Below are positions 36,217-44,596 of a stretch of DNA of 64,000 nucleotides, piece after piece (within the stretch, counting starts at the first letter, position 1; the number at the start of each line of letters is the position of its first letter). Source of the stretch: Rhizobium sp. WSM4643 (lineage in GTDB: Bacteria > Pseudomonadota > Alphaproteobacteria > Rhizobiales > Rhizobiaceae); the NCBI RefSeq assembly GCF_025152745.1, contig NZ_CP104040.1:744001-808000 (forward strand), given 5' to 3'. The position numbers and the translations under genes were made by a program. Below the pieces are notes generated by a model that was not told where the DNA came from, did no database searches, and worked only from the letters and a program-made list of their open reading frames with translations.

Positions 36217-36588
36217 ATGAGAACGATATTGATTGCGATAGGCGCGTTAACTGCTTTAGCCGGATCCGCTTTTGCGGCCGAGCCTGCCAAGATGGTGGAC
36301 ACGAAAATGGGCAAGGTCCTGGCGACTGAAAAAGGCATGGTCCTTTACACCTTCGACAAAGATACAAACGGCAAATCCAACTGCGATAAGGATTGCCTGA
36401 AGAAGTGGCCGGCTTTCCACGCCGGAGCCAAGGCCAAGGCAGAAGGCGAATGGACTCTGGTCAAAGCTGCGGATGGCAAAGAGATGTGGGCCTACGAGGG
36501 CAAGCCGCTCTACACCTATGTCGAGGATAAGAAAGCCGGTGAAGCCAAGGGCGACGGCGTTGGGGGAGTTTGGCACGTGGCCAAATAG
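36217..36588 (+). CDS. Secreted COG4315-type repeat protein
   Basis: The protein has 123 residues with a signal peptide cleaved after about residue 20 (GSAFA|AEP). Two repeats are visible: GMVLYTFDKDTNGKSNCDKDC-KKWP and GKPLYTYVEDKKAGEAKGDG. This is the periplasmic lipoprotein_15-like family without a lipobox. The role is unknown. Confidence 0.8.
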   Translation: MRTILIAIGALTALAGSAFAAEPAKMVDTKMGKVLATEKGMVLYTFDKDTNGKSNCDKDCLKKWPAFHAGAKAKAEGEWTLVKAADGKEMWAYEGKPLYTYVEDKKAGEAKGDGVGGVWHVAK

Positions 36589-36788
36589 CTGAATCGGGGA
36601 CCGCTTGAACGGGCGGTCGCCGGATCGCCTTGAACCGCAAGACCGAGAAGCCGCGGGCCGATGGAACTTGCGGCGCTGTGCTGCGATCTCAGCCGCCGAC
36701 TGTGATCTCACCATCCGCAACACGTTTGACAAATATCTTCAAACCGTCATGCCTGAGTTTATTCCAACCGCCGTCGGAAATCTTCGGA

Positions 36789-37238
36789 TCATTCCGACCG
36801 GAACGCGGCGGGAAGATCGACAGAGACATCAAGCGGCTGGAAATGCCGCAGGTTTTCCGTAATGACAGTGAGGTCATAGGCGCGCGCGGTCGCCGCGATG
36901 ATGAGATCGCCGAGGCCGGGATGACGGCCCTGGCGCTCGGCGTCATCTTCCAGGGCGCCGACGATGCGCGCGACAACGGTATCCATCGGCAATATCCGAT
37001 CGCCGAAACTGTCGGTGATGGAGTCCAGCCATGCCGAAAGGCGCTTTGCCCGCTCGATTCCGCCGCGACGGTGAAGGCTCCGCATTCCCTTCTCGATCTC
37101 CGCGACTGATAGAGCCGACAGAAAGAGAGCATCGGCGTCGCCTTGATCACGAAACCATGCCCGCACCGGATCGGACGGCGCCACCTTGCCCGGCGCGAAC
37201 TTCGAAATGATGTTGGTGTCGAGAAGATAGGCGGTCAC
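36789..37238 (-). CDS. vapC: PIN-domain ribonuclease toxin, VapC-like
   Basis: The protein has 149 residues. The PIN acidic residues are in LLDTNIIS (D7), SALSVAEIEKG (E), and GLGDLIIAATA (D). It is coupled to the antitoxin by a four-base overlap at 37235-37238. VapC toxins cleave tRNA or rRNA. Confidence 0.9.
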   Translation of the reverse strand: MTAYLLDTNIISKFAPGKVAPSDPVRAWFRDQGDADALFLSALSVAEIEKGMRSLHRRGGIERAKRLSAWLDSITDSFGDRILPMDTVVARIVGALEDDAERQGRHPGLGDLIIAATARAYDLTVITENLRHFQPLDVSVDLPAAFRSE

Positions 37239-37486
37239 AGATCGATATCCCGCATTTTCGATCGGTTCCGCTCCAGCTCGACCTCGCCGGGAAACGTCAG
37301 CAGAAAATCCCCGAAATTCGGCCGTGGCTTCCTCAAAGCCCTTTTCGCCGCCTCGGCCGCTTCGACCGAAACAAGCACGGCAGCGGGCTTTCCGTGCCGC
37401 GTGATTGTCACGAACTCTCCGCTTGCCGCTTCATCCACCAGACCGGCGAAACCCGCCTTTGCTTCTGCCACGCTGATTGTCGACAT
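37235..37486 (-). CDS. Phd/YefM-type antitoxin
   Basis: The protein has 83 residues from the ATG at 37486 with GGGAGAC upstream. Motif: ISVAEAKAGFAGLVDEAASGEFVTITRHGKPAAVLV. It binds its own promoter in this family; a palindrome lies 20 bases upstream. Confidence 0.88.
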   Translation of the reverse strand: MSTISVAEAKAGFAGLVDEAASGEFVTITRHGKPAAVLVSVEAAEAAKRALRKPRPNFGDFLLTFPGEVELERNRSKMRDIDL

Positions 37487-37505
37487 TAAAGTCTCCCATC
37501 TTAAA

Positions 37506-37521
37506 TGACCATATATGGTCA
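37506..37521. promoter_or_regulatory. Antitoxin operator palindrome
   Basis: TGACCATATATGGTCA is a perfect 16-base palindrome in the promoter region of the toxin-antitoxin pair. Confidence 0.75.
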
Positions 37522-37819
37522 AAATAGACATTGGCGTCGACGAAATCAAGAGGAGGATTTTCCAAGGGTGCTCGCCCTCTCACGTTCTAAAGATAGCCGG
37601 AATCGTTTGACGATGGCACTAAAGCGACGACGAGAGAGGGCGTTTGAAACGGTTGAGTGAGCATCGTGAAGGGATATTGCGTGCAAAGGCCAGACCCTCG
37701 GATCTCATATAACGACTTGCAAAAAAGAAAGCTATCGCTGACGTTGTGGCGACGATTTAGGTTCGCCCGGAACCGGCAATGGTACATCCATAAGGTGAAT
37801 TACCGATTCCGGTAGGGCA

Positions 37820-38986
37820 ATGAACGCCAGCGGAGGACTAATGCTGACCGACCTTCCACTACGGGCAATAGACGAGATTAACGCTACTCTCGCCATCATT
37901 GGATATGATGAGGCATGGGTTCTAGTTGAACAGCGCGATGACCCGATAACCCGGATTGGTCAAAGCCTTTTTAAGATGGCGCGAAATCTTCTCGATCAAA
38001 TGATTAGCGACATGCAGCTTTCCGCGAAGATTCACGTCTGTTTGGTGATGGACAAGGGAAGAGATTTCCAAGCCTGTGCCATACGTCTAGGCGAAGATGA
38101 GTATTGCATAATGATTTGGCTTGCTGCGGCAATCAGGACGTCGGCAAGTATATCTCGGATTCTGAGTACGTCAGTCTCTGCAGAGTTTTTTTCTGCAGAT
38201 TTCCCCGTCTCCAAAAATCAGCTTACCTCGCCAATGGGTGACACGTTCGAGGCTTACGCCGCTCTTTCGCTACTTCCCATATTAGATCTAGGCACGAAGT
38301 TAAACGAGTTTCGTAACCAGCTAGATTCTACTGCGCTTGAATGGCTCGTCCTGCATGAGCTTGGTCACATCGTAAACGGCCACCTTGCGCTGGGAAAGAC
38401 TGTAAATGGTGTAACGTATATTCTCGAATATGATCTCGAGGCTGACCGCAACGAAAACATTACCCATCAAGCGCTCGAGATGGACGCCGACTGCTTTGCG
38501 AACCTATTCTGCGTGCAGGGCGCATTAACACGACGTCTTTCAATTGACCAAATCGATACTGGGGATGAAGGCAAACGGGTTGAAAAACGACTTCAGAGTT
38601 ATGTATTCGCCGTCTTAGCAATCATACGCGGGTTCGATCACGCACCTTTTGAGATCGAAACTTTGTTCGATTCAGATCACCCTCCCGGTGGCGTTCGAAT
38701 GGGCTACTTGCTGGCCCAAATGCTTGTGATGGAGAAGGAGGGTAAGATAGATTTTGGTGGCGTCAACGTAAAGGAGGCTACTGGCAAAACGGCGGTGAGC
38801 CTGGAGCGAGCTATTTCTGAAGCTACAGGCATCGATGGAAATGGCGGAAATTTGTTGGCGGCATTTGCGATAGGTGATTCATTCTTGGCGCCAGTTCTGT
38901 CACGATGGGCGAAGGTTTATCCTGAATTGAACGCTGCTAAGATCAGCCCCTTCAAACTCGCCCCACCACAATACGAGCCGGCTTGA
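37820..38986 (+). CDS. Orphan zinc metallopeptidase-like protein
   Basis: The protein has 388 residues. The zinc motif is LHELGHIVNGH (HExxH, about 175), followed about 40 residues later by EMDADCFAN, which supplies the third ligand of gluzincins. The ATG at 37820 has no clear SD; a second ATG at 37841 is possible. A+T content is higher than the neighbours. It has no obvious partner. It resembles ImmA/M48-type proteins only in the motif; the family is not recognised. Confidence 0.7.
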   Translation: MNASGGLMLTDLPLRAIDEINATLAIIGYDEAWVLVEQRDDPITRIGQSLFKMARNLLDQMISDMQLSAKIHVCLVMDKGRDFQACAIRLGEDEYCIMIWLAAAIRTSASISRILSTSVSAEFFSADFPVSKNQLTSPMGDTFEAYAALSLLPILDLGTKLNEFRNQLDSTALEWLVLHELGHIVNGHLALGKTVNGVTYILEYDLEADRNENITHQALEMDADCFANLFCVQGALTRRLSIDQIDTGDEGKRVEKRLQSYVFAVLAIIRGFDHAPFEIETLFDSDHPPGGVRMGYLLAQMLVMEKEGKIDFGGVNVKEATGKTAVSLERAISEATGIDGNGGNLLAAFAIGDSFLAPVLSRWAKVYPELNAAKISPFKLAPPQYEPA

Positions 38987-39094
38987 CTGCCGAAACTAGA
39001 ACGCATCACAATATTATTGCCGGGTTGCCTTTTAACCGGAACGAGTCCCGAAGTGATTCGTTAAGTCGCGTGTCCAGCGTGAGGGGGCTGCATC

Positions 39095-39334
39095 ATGAGC
39101 AAGCGACGAAGCTTCAAGCCGGTGAAAATCACCATCAATGGGAAGACCAGAACCGTCTACAATGTCGTTCAGGCGGGGAACACCTTGCTGAATGACTGGC
39201 CCGAGCAGACGCCGGCGGCCAAGGTGGCCGAGCGGCTTGTGCTTGATGTGTTCAATGATGCGGCCGGGCCGGAGCAGGTGCGCCGCGCATTCATTACCGC
39301 GGCCAAGGCGAGCGACATCAAGTTCAGCTCCTGA
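39095..39334 (+). CDS. DUF982-like small protein
   Basis: The protein has 79 residues. Pattern VVQAGNTLLNDWPEQTPAAKVAERLVLDVFNDAAGPEQVRRAFITAAKAS fits a short DUF982-like protein. It is convergent with the phage-like minus-strand genes. The function is unknown. Confidence 0.6.
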   Translation: MSKRRSFKPVKITINGKTRTVYNVVQAGNTLLNDWPEQTPAAKVAERLVLDVFNDAAGPEQVRRAFITAAKASDIKFSS

Positions 39335-39361
39335 TCCGTGGTGTTTGGCAAAAGCCCTGGC

Positions 39362-39586
39362 TCACTTCCATGATACCTGCTCCTGGTTTCGCAGATCCCG
39401 GGTTTTGAACTGCGTCTCCATCCAGACGGTCGAGATGATCGCGGCGAGGAAGCCGAAGGCGAGGCAGGCGATGGCCTGGGTCCGCCACGAGACGAAGGTG
39501 ACCGGCGTCGGGGTGGTGGGCTTTTCAGCGCATTCGTCGGGCGGGCAGGCGCAGCCGGAAAAGGCCTTGATCAGGCAATCGCTCAT
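39362..39586 (-). CDS. Small membrane protein, phage-like block
   Basis: The protein has 74 residues with a single hydrophobic helix (AIACLAFGFLAAIISTVWM) and N-terminal Cys. It overlaps the upstream gene by four bases (39583-39586). Confidence 0.6.
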   Translation of the reverse strand: MSDCLIKAFSGCACPPDECAEKPTTPTPVTFVSWRTQAIACLAFGFLAAIISTVWMETQFKTRDLRNQEQVSWK

Positions 39587-39819
39587 GCTGCGCCGCTTTT
39601 CACCGTGTCGATGGCGGCGAGGATCTTCTGGTGAAGCGGGCAGCCGCGATCGTCGCTGCCATCGAAAAAGCGTTCGGCCTCCACCAGCGCCGTCAGCAGA
39701 TCGGGTGCCCCGGCGGTGACGCGGCCCTTGGCGCGGGTCTTTTTGTTTGCTCCGGCCAGTGGGGCCGCAGGAAGGGAAGGGCTCTCGGTTGAAGCAGGTG
39801 TAAGCTTGGCAGCGGGCAT
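39583..39819 (-). CDS. Small hypothetical protein, 78 aa, phage-like block
   Basis: It starts at the ATG at 39819 (MPAAKLTPASTE). The C-terminal half LLTALVEAERFFDGSDDRGCPLHQKILAAID looks folded. It is coupled to the downstream membrane protein. Confidence 0.55.
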   Translation of the reverse strand: MPAAKLTPASTESPSLPAAPLAGANKKTRAKGRVTAGAPDLLTALVEAERFFDGSDDRGCPLHQKILAAIDTVKSGAA

Positions 39820-39830
39820 CTCCGTTCCCC

Positions 39831-40094
39831 TCAGGCGTAGAATTGATCGTTGTTGGCGATGCCCATGATCTCGCGGGCGTAGCGGTAATGCTCCTCGACG
39901 GAAGCCGCCGCCCCGCGCAGCCAGGACGGGCCGCGGATTAAATGTTCGGGACGGCGGAGGAACGCAAAGCCGAGCGCGCCCATGCGCTGGGCCTCGATTG
40001 CCATATAGGCGCGGCAGTCGCCGATCGTCTGTGCGCCATTCCAGCGGGCATCCCGCCTGCTTTCCTCGGTCTCGATATTGCGGATGTGCTGCAT
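39831..40094 (-). CDS. Small hypothetical protein, 87 aa, phage-like block
   Basis: The protein has 87 residues with GAQTIGDCRAYMAIEAQRMGALGFAF. It is the first gene of the minus-strand run; the GGTAT-N5-ATACC sites lie just upstream, consistent with repressor control. Confidence 0.55.
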   Translation of the reverse strand: MQHIRNIETEESRRDARWNGAQTIGDCRAYMAIEAQRMGALGFAFLRRPEHLIRGPSWLRGAAASVEEHYRYAREIMGIANNDQFYA

Positions 40095-40133
40095 TGCCTG
40101 TCCTCTCGCCCATTTGATCGGCTTGAGGAGAAA

Positions 40134-40185
40134 GGTATATATAATACCCTATCACGTCAATGATGAGAGGTATAAAAAATACCTC
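40134..40185. promoter_or_regulatory. Phage-type operators GGTAT-N5-ATACC (pair)
   Basis: GGTATATATAATACC (40134-40148) and GAGGTATAAAAAATACCTC (40167-40185) are perfect inverted repeats with five-base spacers. The same pattern occurs at the repressor promoter (43133-43149). They probably bind the S24-type repressor at 42427. Confidence 0.7.
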
Positions 40186-40574
40186 AGTGATTGACGAGGT
40201 ACGAATCGTAGGTTTATGTCTGGGGCCAGTGATTGGGCGACCGGGTGCAACTCCCGAGCTGACGAAGCCCAGCGGCGCGGGAAGCGAAAGTCCTTAAGTG
40301 CGCTGTCAGAAAATCAGGACGAGGGCGAAGCGAATGGCCCCTCTGGCACGTGTCCCATCCCGGCTCCGGCCTTCAGGACTTGGCCAATGCTCTCCCGGCT
40401 TCATGGGCTTTGCTCATGGGGTAGGGGGAAGCTTTGGCCGGAACCCTCCCTCACCAGCCTTCAGGAACCTTCTCCTCCCAAGCCTAGAGCGGTTCATCGC
40501 TTCTCGGAATCGCTAGATTCTCGAATCAGCAAATATGTGATTCCTGATGGGTACTGGAAAGGAGGCCAGTATCC

Positions 40575-40934
40575 ATGACACGACCATATTCCAATGATCT
40601 TCGTGAAAGAGTTGTCGCTGCAGTTGCGGCCGGTCAGAGCTGCCGGGTGGTGGCGGATCGGTTCGATATAGCTGTTTCCTCTGTGGTGAAGTGGTCGCAG
40701 CGTTATCGAACGACGGGCAGCGTTACGCCTGGGAAGATGGGCGGCCATCGCCGGCGGGTGCTGGAGCCGCATCGTGCCTTCATCATCGAGCGGATTGAGA
40801 AGACCTCGCATCTGACGCTGCATCGTCTGAAGGACGAACTGGCGGCGCACGGCGTGACAGTCTCCCACAACGCCATCTGGCAGTTCATGCGTCGCGAAGG
40901 CTTCAGCTTTAAAAAAAACACTATTCGCCCTTGA
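40575..40934 (+). CDS. IS630 transposase ORF1, copy B
   Basis: The 119-residue product is identical to the copy A protein, with the A8 tract at 40911-40918. Confidence 0.9.
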   Translation: MTRPYSNDLRERVVAAVAAGQSCRVVADRFDIAVSSVVKWSQRYRTTGSVTPGKMGGHRRRVLEPHRAFIIERIEKTSHLTLHRLKDELAAHGVTVSHNAIWQFMRREGFSFKKNTIRP

Positions 40935-41007
40935 GCAAGGCCGTGCCGATATCGCCCGGCACCGCAGGCGCTGGAAAGCCTGGCAAAGCCGTTTCGACCC
41001 GAGTCGT

Positions 41008-41523
41008 TTGGTCTTTATCGACGAAACTTGGATCAGAACCAACATGACGCCGTTGCGGGGCTGGGGGCCAAAGGGCAAAAGGCTGCACGGCTTTGCCCCG
41101 CATGGCCGCTGGCGAACGCTGACCTTCCTCGGCGCGCTCCGCTGCGATCGGCTAACCGCGCCCTGCGTCTTCGACGGCCCGATCAACGGCGAGTGCTTCC
41201 GCGCCTATGTGAGCCAGCAACTGATTCCTACCCTCAAATCCGGCGACATTGTCATCGCCGACAATCTCGGTTCTCACAAATCCAAAGCAATCCGGGATGC
41301 CATCAAGGCGGTCGGGGCAAGGCTGTGGTTCCTGCCGAAATACTCGCCCGACCTCAATCCGATCGAACAGACATTCGCCAAAATCAAGCATTGGATGCGC
41401 GAAGCTCAAAAGCGAACCAGCGAGGATACATGGCGCCATCTCGGGCACCTCGTCGAAACCATCAAACCAGACGAATGCGAAAACTACTTCCGCAATGCAG
41501 GATACGCTTCAGTCAAAACATGA
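41008..41523 (+). CDS. IS630 transposase ORF2, copy B
   Basis: Identical to the copy A product, with DDE residues intact and a frame offset of one base from ORF1. It is probably expressed by slippage. Confidence 0.9.
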   Translation: MVFIDETWIRTNMTPLRGWGPKGKRLHGFAPHGRWRTLTFLGALRCDRLTAPCVFDGPINGECFRAYVSQQLIPTLKSGDIVIADNLGSHKSKAIRDAIKAVGARLWFLPKYSPDLNPIEQTFAKIKHWMREAQKRTSEDTWRHLGHLVETIKPDECENYFRNAGYASVKT

Positions 41524-41592
41524 ACCGCTCTAAGAGAGAGGAGTGAGAACTGAAGCTGGAGTATGAAGCTAAGAGAAAAAAGGAGGTCGGCC

Positions 41593-41703
41593 ATGCGCAA
41601 CGAAATCGAAATCACCGACGAAGTGATCGAGGCGGGTCTGGATGCCATCCGGCAAGGTTCAGAGCGAAATCCTAAAGACCATAGATCTCCCGCGCGGCGC
41701 TGA
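41593..41703 (+). CDS. Short ORF with strong SD, possibly a truncated gene
   Basis: AAAAAAGGAGGT precedes an ATG by a short gap. The 36 residues start MRNEIEITDEVIEAGLDAIR. It may be the start of a phage gene cut off downstream, or a real small protein. It overlaps the antisense membrane ORF at its end. Confidence 0.4.
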   Translation: MRNEIEITDEVIEAGLDAIRQGSERNPKDHRSPARR

Positions 41704-41776
41704 ACGCCAGGAGAAACACCGCAAAGGTCACGATATAGAACCAGATTCTGCCGGTGCGCGATGTCGGTTTTAGCAT
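41672..41776 (-). CDS. Putative 34-aa membrane protein
   Basis: ATG at 41776 with AAAGGG upstream. The sequence has one hydrophobic helix (IWFYIVTFAVFLLAFSAA). The function is unknown; too short for confident calling. Confidence 0.45.
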   Translation of the reverse strand: MLKPTSRTGRIWFYIVTFAVFLLAFSAAREIYGL

Positions 41777-41843
41777 CTTTTACCCTTTGTACGACGTTTG
41801 AATCATCGAGATATTCTTTAACGGACGACCTGACGTCGCGACG

Positions 41844-42311
41844 TTATTGGCAATCGCTTGCCCTCAGGTCGAAACTCGACTGCCCATCCTTGAAGGCGTA
41901 GTTGTAGACGGCGAGTTCGGCCTCGCCCGAATCAAGCTTCGGCTTCCAGAAAGAGCACACGGATGGGGCAATGCCTGATTTCATAACCGCTCCATCCGTT
42001 AAAGGGAGGGAATCGCTCAGACGGTAAAAATATCGGACCGTCTTCCCCTCGACAGAGATGCGCTCAAGAGTGGTAATGGCGTCTATCTTCTGCGGCAGAT
42101 TAGCGTTCGCCTCGTCATTCTGGATTCTGGGAATGACGATCAGTTTGGTGACTTGGCTTGAGCTGGCAAGAAACAGAACAACAATGATCGTTCTCGCATT
42201 CGGAAATCGCTTGGCCGCCAGATGGCCGACAGCCGCGCCGATCGCTCCGAATATCCCCCCAACCAAGCCGTAAACAACCGGCGCCGGCCATGTTCCCATA
42301 AAAGCAAGCAT
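41844..42311 (-). CDS. Hypothetical membrane protein, 155 aa
   Basis: ATG at 42311 directly after GGAGGGGAA. Two N-terminal membrane helices (VVYGLVGGIFGAIGAAVGHL, ARTIIVVLFLASSSQ) are followed by a soluble domain. Unidentified. Confidence 0.65.
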   Translation of the reverse strand: MLAFMGTWPAPVVYGLVGGIFGAIGAAVGHLAAKRFPNARTIIVVLFLASSSQVTKLIVIPRIQNDEANANLPQKIDAITTLERISVEGKTVRYFYRLSDSLPLTDGAVMKSGIAPSVCSFWKPKLDSGEAELAVYNYAFKDGQSSFDLRASDCQ

Positions 42312-42426
42312 TTCCCCTCCAATGTTATCTTCTGCTGATCTGCCCGGCAGCTTGGTGATGTGCGCACACGGGTGCCGGTAGTACACACAAAACGGTGAGA
42401 TCGTCGAGCGCGCCCGGCATGGAACC

Positions 42427-43074
42427 TCACATCTCGATGATCGACCGGCGGACGCGGCCGACGATGGTGACGGCGCCCTGGAATTCCGGTGGCGGCACGT
42501 CTTCGTAGGAAGCGGGCTGGAAGGGCGGGTCGTCATTCGGGCGATAGCGCTTGTAGGTTGCGGCCCCCGTCTCGTCGGCGACGACATAAAGCGCATTCGG
42601 CGCCAGGCGCTTGTCGCGCAGATTGACGAAAATGATCGAGCCCGGCGGCGAGATCTTGTTCATCGAATTGCCCTCGACCTCGAGCGCGATCCATTCGCCA
42701 TCGGGCAGATCGAGGGCGGCGACCGTCGGGAATTCCGAAAAATCGGTGATCGGCGCCTGCTCGCTCAGCTGGCCGGCGCTGACCCAGGAGATTTTTGGGA
42801 CATCGGCGACTGAGGCCGGCAGCTCATCAGGATCGAGCGCGTTGCCGGTTCCGAACTGCAGCCAGTTGAGATTGACCTTGAAAGCGCGGGCGTACTTCTT
42901 CGCATCGGCAATGCCGAAGCCGTTGCGGCCGGATTCATGCGCCTTGTAGACATTGGCATTCCAGCCGAACCGATCGACGATCGCCTTCGGCCCGGCAAAG
43001 CCGGCATTCTTCCTGGCCATGACCAGCCGCTTTGCGCGTTCTTCGCGCTCAAATTGTTCCTGATCTTTCAACAT
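42427..43074 (-). CDS. XRE-S24 phage repressor (LexA/CI-like)
   Basis: The protein has 215 residues from the ATG at 43074 (MLKDQEQF). An N-terminal HTH (DRFGWNANVYKAHESGRNGFG) is followed by an S24 self-cleavage domain with Ser in EGNSMNKISPPGSI and Lys in ATYKRYRP. This type of repressor keeps phage early genes off until DNA damage. Related operators lie at its own promoter and at 40134-40185. Confidence 0.9.
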   Translation of the reverse strand: MLKDQEQFEREERAKRLVMARKNAGFAGPKAIVDRFGWNANVYKAHESGRNGFGIADAKKYARAFKVNLNWLQFGTGNALDPDELPASVADVPKISWVSAGQLSEQAPITDFSEFPTVAALDLPDGEWIALEVEGNSMNKISPPGSIIFVNLRDKRLAPNALYVVADETGAATYKRYRPNDDPPFQPASYEDVPPPEFQGAVTIVGRVRRSIIEM

Positions 43075-43132
43075 GATATAAAAAATACCCCAAATTAAGG
43101 TACATGTCATGCCCTAATGTGCTTGACATTAC

Positions 43133-43149
43133 GGGTATTAATTGTACCC
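43133..43149. promoter_or_regulatory. Repressor operator near phage early promoter
   Basis: GGGTATTAATTGTACCC, an inverted repeat with a five-base spacer and one mismatch, matches the pair at 40134-40185. It lies between the repressor and the rightward early genes. Confidence 0.65.
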
Positions 43150-43157
43150 TAATCGCC

Positions 43158-43250
43158 ATGACAAACACCGACATCATCAGCGACCACATAGCTTTTCTGG
43201 CTTTACCGGCCTGCGCGCCGCGTCCCGCGGCTGGGGAGACGGCGCCATGA
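43158..43250 (+). CDS. Short ORF, first rightward early frame
   Basis: The 30 residues start MTNTDIISDHIAFL. It begins nine bases after the operator. This may be a leader peptide or a decayed gene; the frame content is weak. Confidence 0.3.
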   Translation: MTNTDIISDHIAFLALPACAPRPAAGETAP

Positions 43251-43280
43251 GGTTCACCATTTCCTCGGAAGAGCGGCTCC

Positions 43281-43436
43281 ATGGACGTCATGCCGACCGG
43301 CGTCGTCATCCGCCGGCCGCAAGGCCCAAGGGGAGGGCGGATGTCGGTAATATCAGTTCGCAACGAGGACATCCCCTTCCTCGCCAAGGCCCTGCAGCAG
43401 GTGCTGAACGCCAACCGGGAGGTTGATTCGCTATGA
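43281..43436 (+). CDS. Small phage-like protein, 51 aa
   Basis: ATG at 43281 with GGAAGAG upstream and a stop overlapping the next ATG by four bases. Residues SVISVRNEDIPFLAKALQQVLNANREVDSL look helical. Unidentified. Confidence 0.5.
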   Translation: MDVMPTGVVIRRPQGPRGGRMSVISVRNEDIPFLAKALQQVLNANREVDSL

Positions 43437-43645
43437 GCATCTCCACCTCCGCCCGCGAGATCCTGCGACCGAGCGGCCGCTACACCGGCTGCCCGACCTG
43501 CGCAAAGGCGCTGTCGATCGCCGAAGTGATCGAGCGCCACTGCGAGAACTGCGGCCGGCCGACGCGCCCGGAAGAGATGCGGGAGACGATGATTTCGCAG
43601 GGCGTTCTGCCGATCCCCAACCCCGATAGCCCAGCCCCTCCCTGA
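43433..43645 (+). CDS. Small zinc-ribbon-like phage protein
   Basis: The protein has 70 residues with two CxxC pairs, CPTC (20-23) and CENC (about 37-40), consistent with a zinc ribbon. The start overlaps the previous stop as ATGA. Confidence 0.6.
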   Translation: MSISTSAREILRPSGRYTGCPTCAKALSIAEVIERHCENCGRPTRPEEMRETMISQGVLPIPNPDSPAPP

Positions 43646-43919
43646 CGGCTATCGGCCGCTGGCGTCGTTGCCCTCCCTCGGCGACGCCAGCATCCTCGGG
43701 CGCGACTGTGTCGTGCCCATCGGGCGCGGCGATGCCGTGCCCACCGGCGCGACGATGTCGTGTCCGACCCAGGCGGCGGCCTGGCAGACGACCGGAGCCT
43801 TTGCTCGCGCAAGAGCCGGCTCCGGTCGTCATCGATGAATTTGAATCAAGCACGGGACGAGCCACCCGCTCCGGCGGGAACGGCGAGCTGCGTTCGAAAT
43901 CTGAAAGAAGGATCAAGCG
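43646..43919. other. Gap in the phage early region
   Basis: No credible gene was found. The stretch has short repeated GGCGCGAC / CATCGGGCGCGG segments (about 43690-43760) that may be local duplications. Confidence 0.3.
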
Positions 43920-44198
43920 ATGAGCATCCAGGCCGAGGCCGCGCCAGCGCAGCAAACCAATCACATGAACGCGCTGGAACTCTTCCGCACCGGCCGAGAC
44001 TACATCGAAATATCAGCCATCCTCGGGTGGCCGGTGCCCTCGGTGGAAACCGAGATCCACTGGCTGCGAAGCGCTGAGAAGGGCGACACCGCCCAGCAGG
44101 ACCATGCCTGTGGCGAGACCAGGCGGCTTCCTCACCGCACCGCCAGGCCCGGCGCCCCGGTCAATTTTGCCGGTGGGCGGCGGAGGCTGCGGGCTTGA
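43920..44198 (+). CDS. Small HTH-like protein, phage early block
   Basis: The protein has 92 residues. Segment ALELFRTGRDYIEISAILGWPVPSVETEIHWL resembles a homeodomain-like HTH. Its low-complexity C-terminus is less convincing. It may regulate or help replication; unidentified. Confidence 0.5.
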   Translation: MSIQAEAAPAQQTNHMNALELFRTGRDYIEISAILGWPVPSVETEIHWLRSAEKGDTAQQDHACGETRRLPHRTARPGAPVNFAGGRRRLRA

Positions 44199-44230
44199 AG
44201 AGGCCATCTCAACCCGGAAAGGCACATCGC

Positions 44231-44596
44231 ATGGCTAAGGACACAGTGAGCGAGGAGATCATGGAGATCCTCCGCCCGGTGCTGGGCGAGGAACTGGCGG
44301 CGGCGATCATCGAGCATCGCAAGCGCACGCTGAAGAAGCCGCTGACGGTCTATGCCGCGCGGATGCAGGCCAGGGAATATCTGATGACCGGCGATCCGGT
44401 CGGCGCCGCCGAGATGCAGATATTCCGCGGCTGGCAGGCGATCAAATGCGACTGGTACCTCAAGGAGAAGGCGAGGGAAGCCGGGTCGATCAACAGCAGC
44501 ACGAGAAGGACAGCAGTGGATGCCGCACGAGATTTCCCCTCTGGTGAAGATCATTTCGGGGATGCTTTCTGGCTTCCCGGCATCCGCCGGCACTGA
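44231..44596 (+). CDS. Phage-like hypothetical protein
   Basis: The protein has 121 residues from the ATG at 44231. Pattern EEIMEILRPVLGEELAAAIIEHRKRTLKKPLTVYAARMQAREYL. It overlaps the next gene by 77 bases, so its last 25 residues may not be constrained. Confidence 0.5.
   Translation: MAKDTVSEEIMEILRPVLGEELAAAIIEHRKRTLKKPLTVYAARMQAREYLMTGDPVGAAEMQIFRGWQAIKCDWYLKEKAREAGSINSSTRRTAVDAARDFPSGEDHFGDAFWLPGIRRH

Larger units (their letters stand above)
40487..41530 (+). mobile_element. IS630-family insertion sequence, copy B
   Basis: The element is 1044 bp with the same ends and TA duplication (40485-40486, 41531-41532). It appears identical to copy A and lies 4.4 kb after it in direct orientation. 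It sits between the two halves of the prophage control region. Confidence 0.93.

Noticed and set aside
35016..41530. Claim of a functional composite transposon made by the two IS630 copies
   Set aside because: Both ends show separate TA junctions. Direct copies can result from independent insertion, so mobility as one unit is unproven.
43142..43426. 94-codon frame just after the phage operator
   Set aside because: Its Arg/His-rich content and overlap with better-supported small frames make it a shadow.
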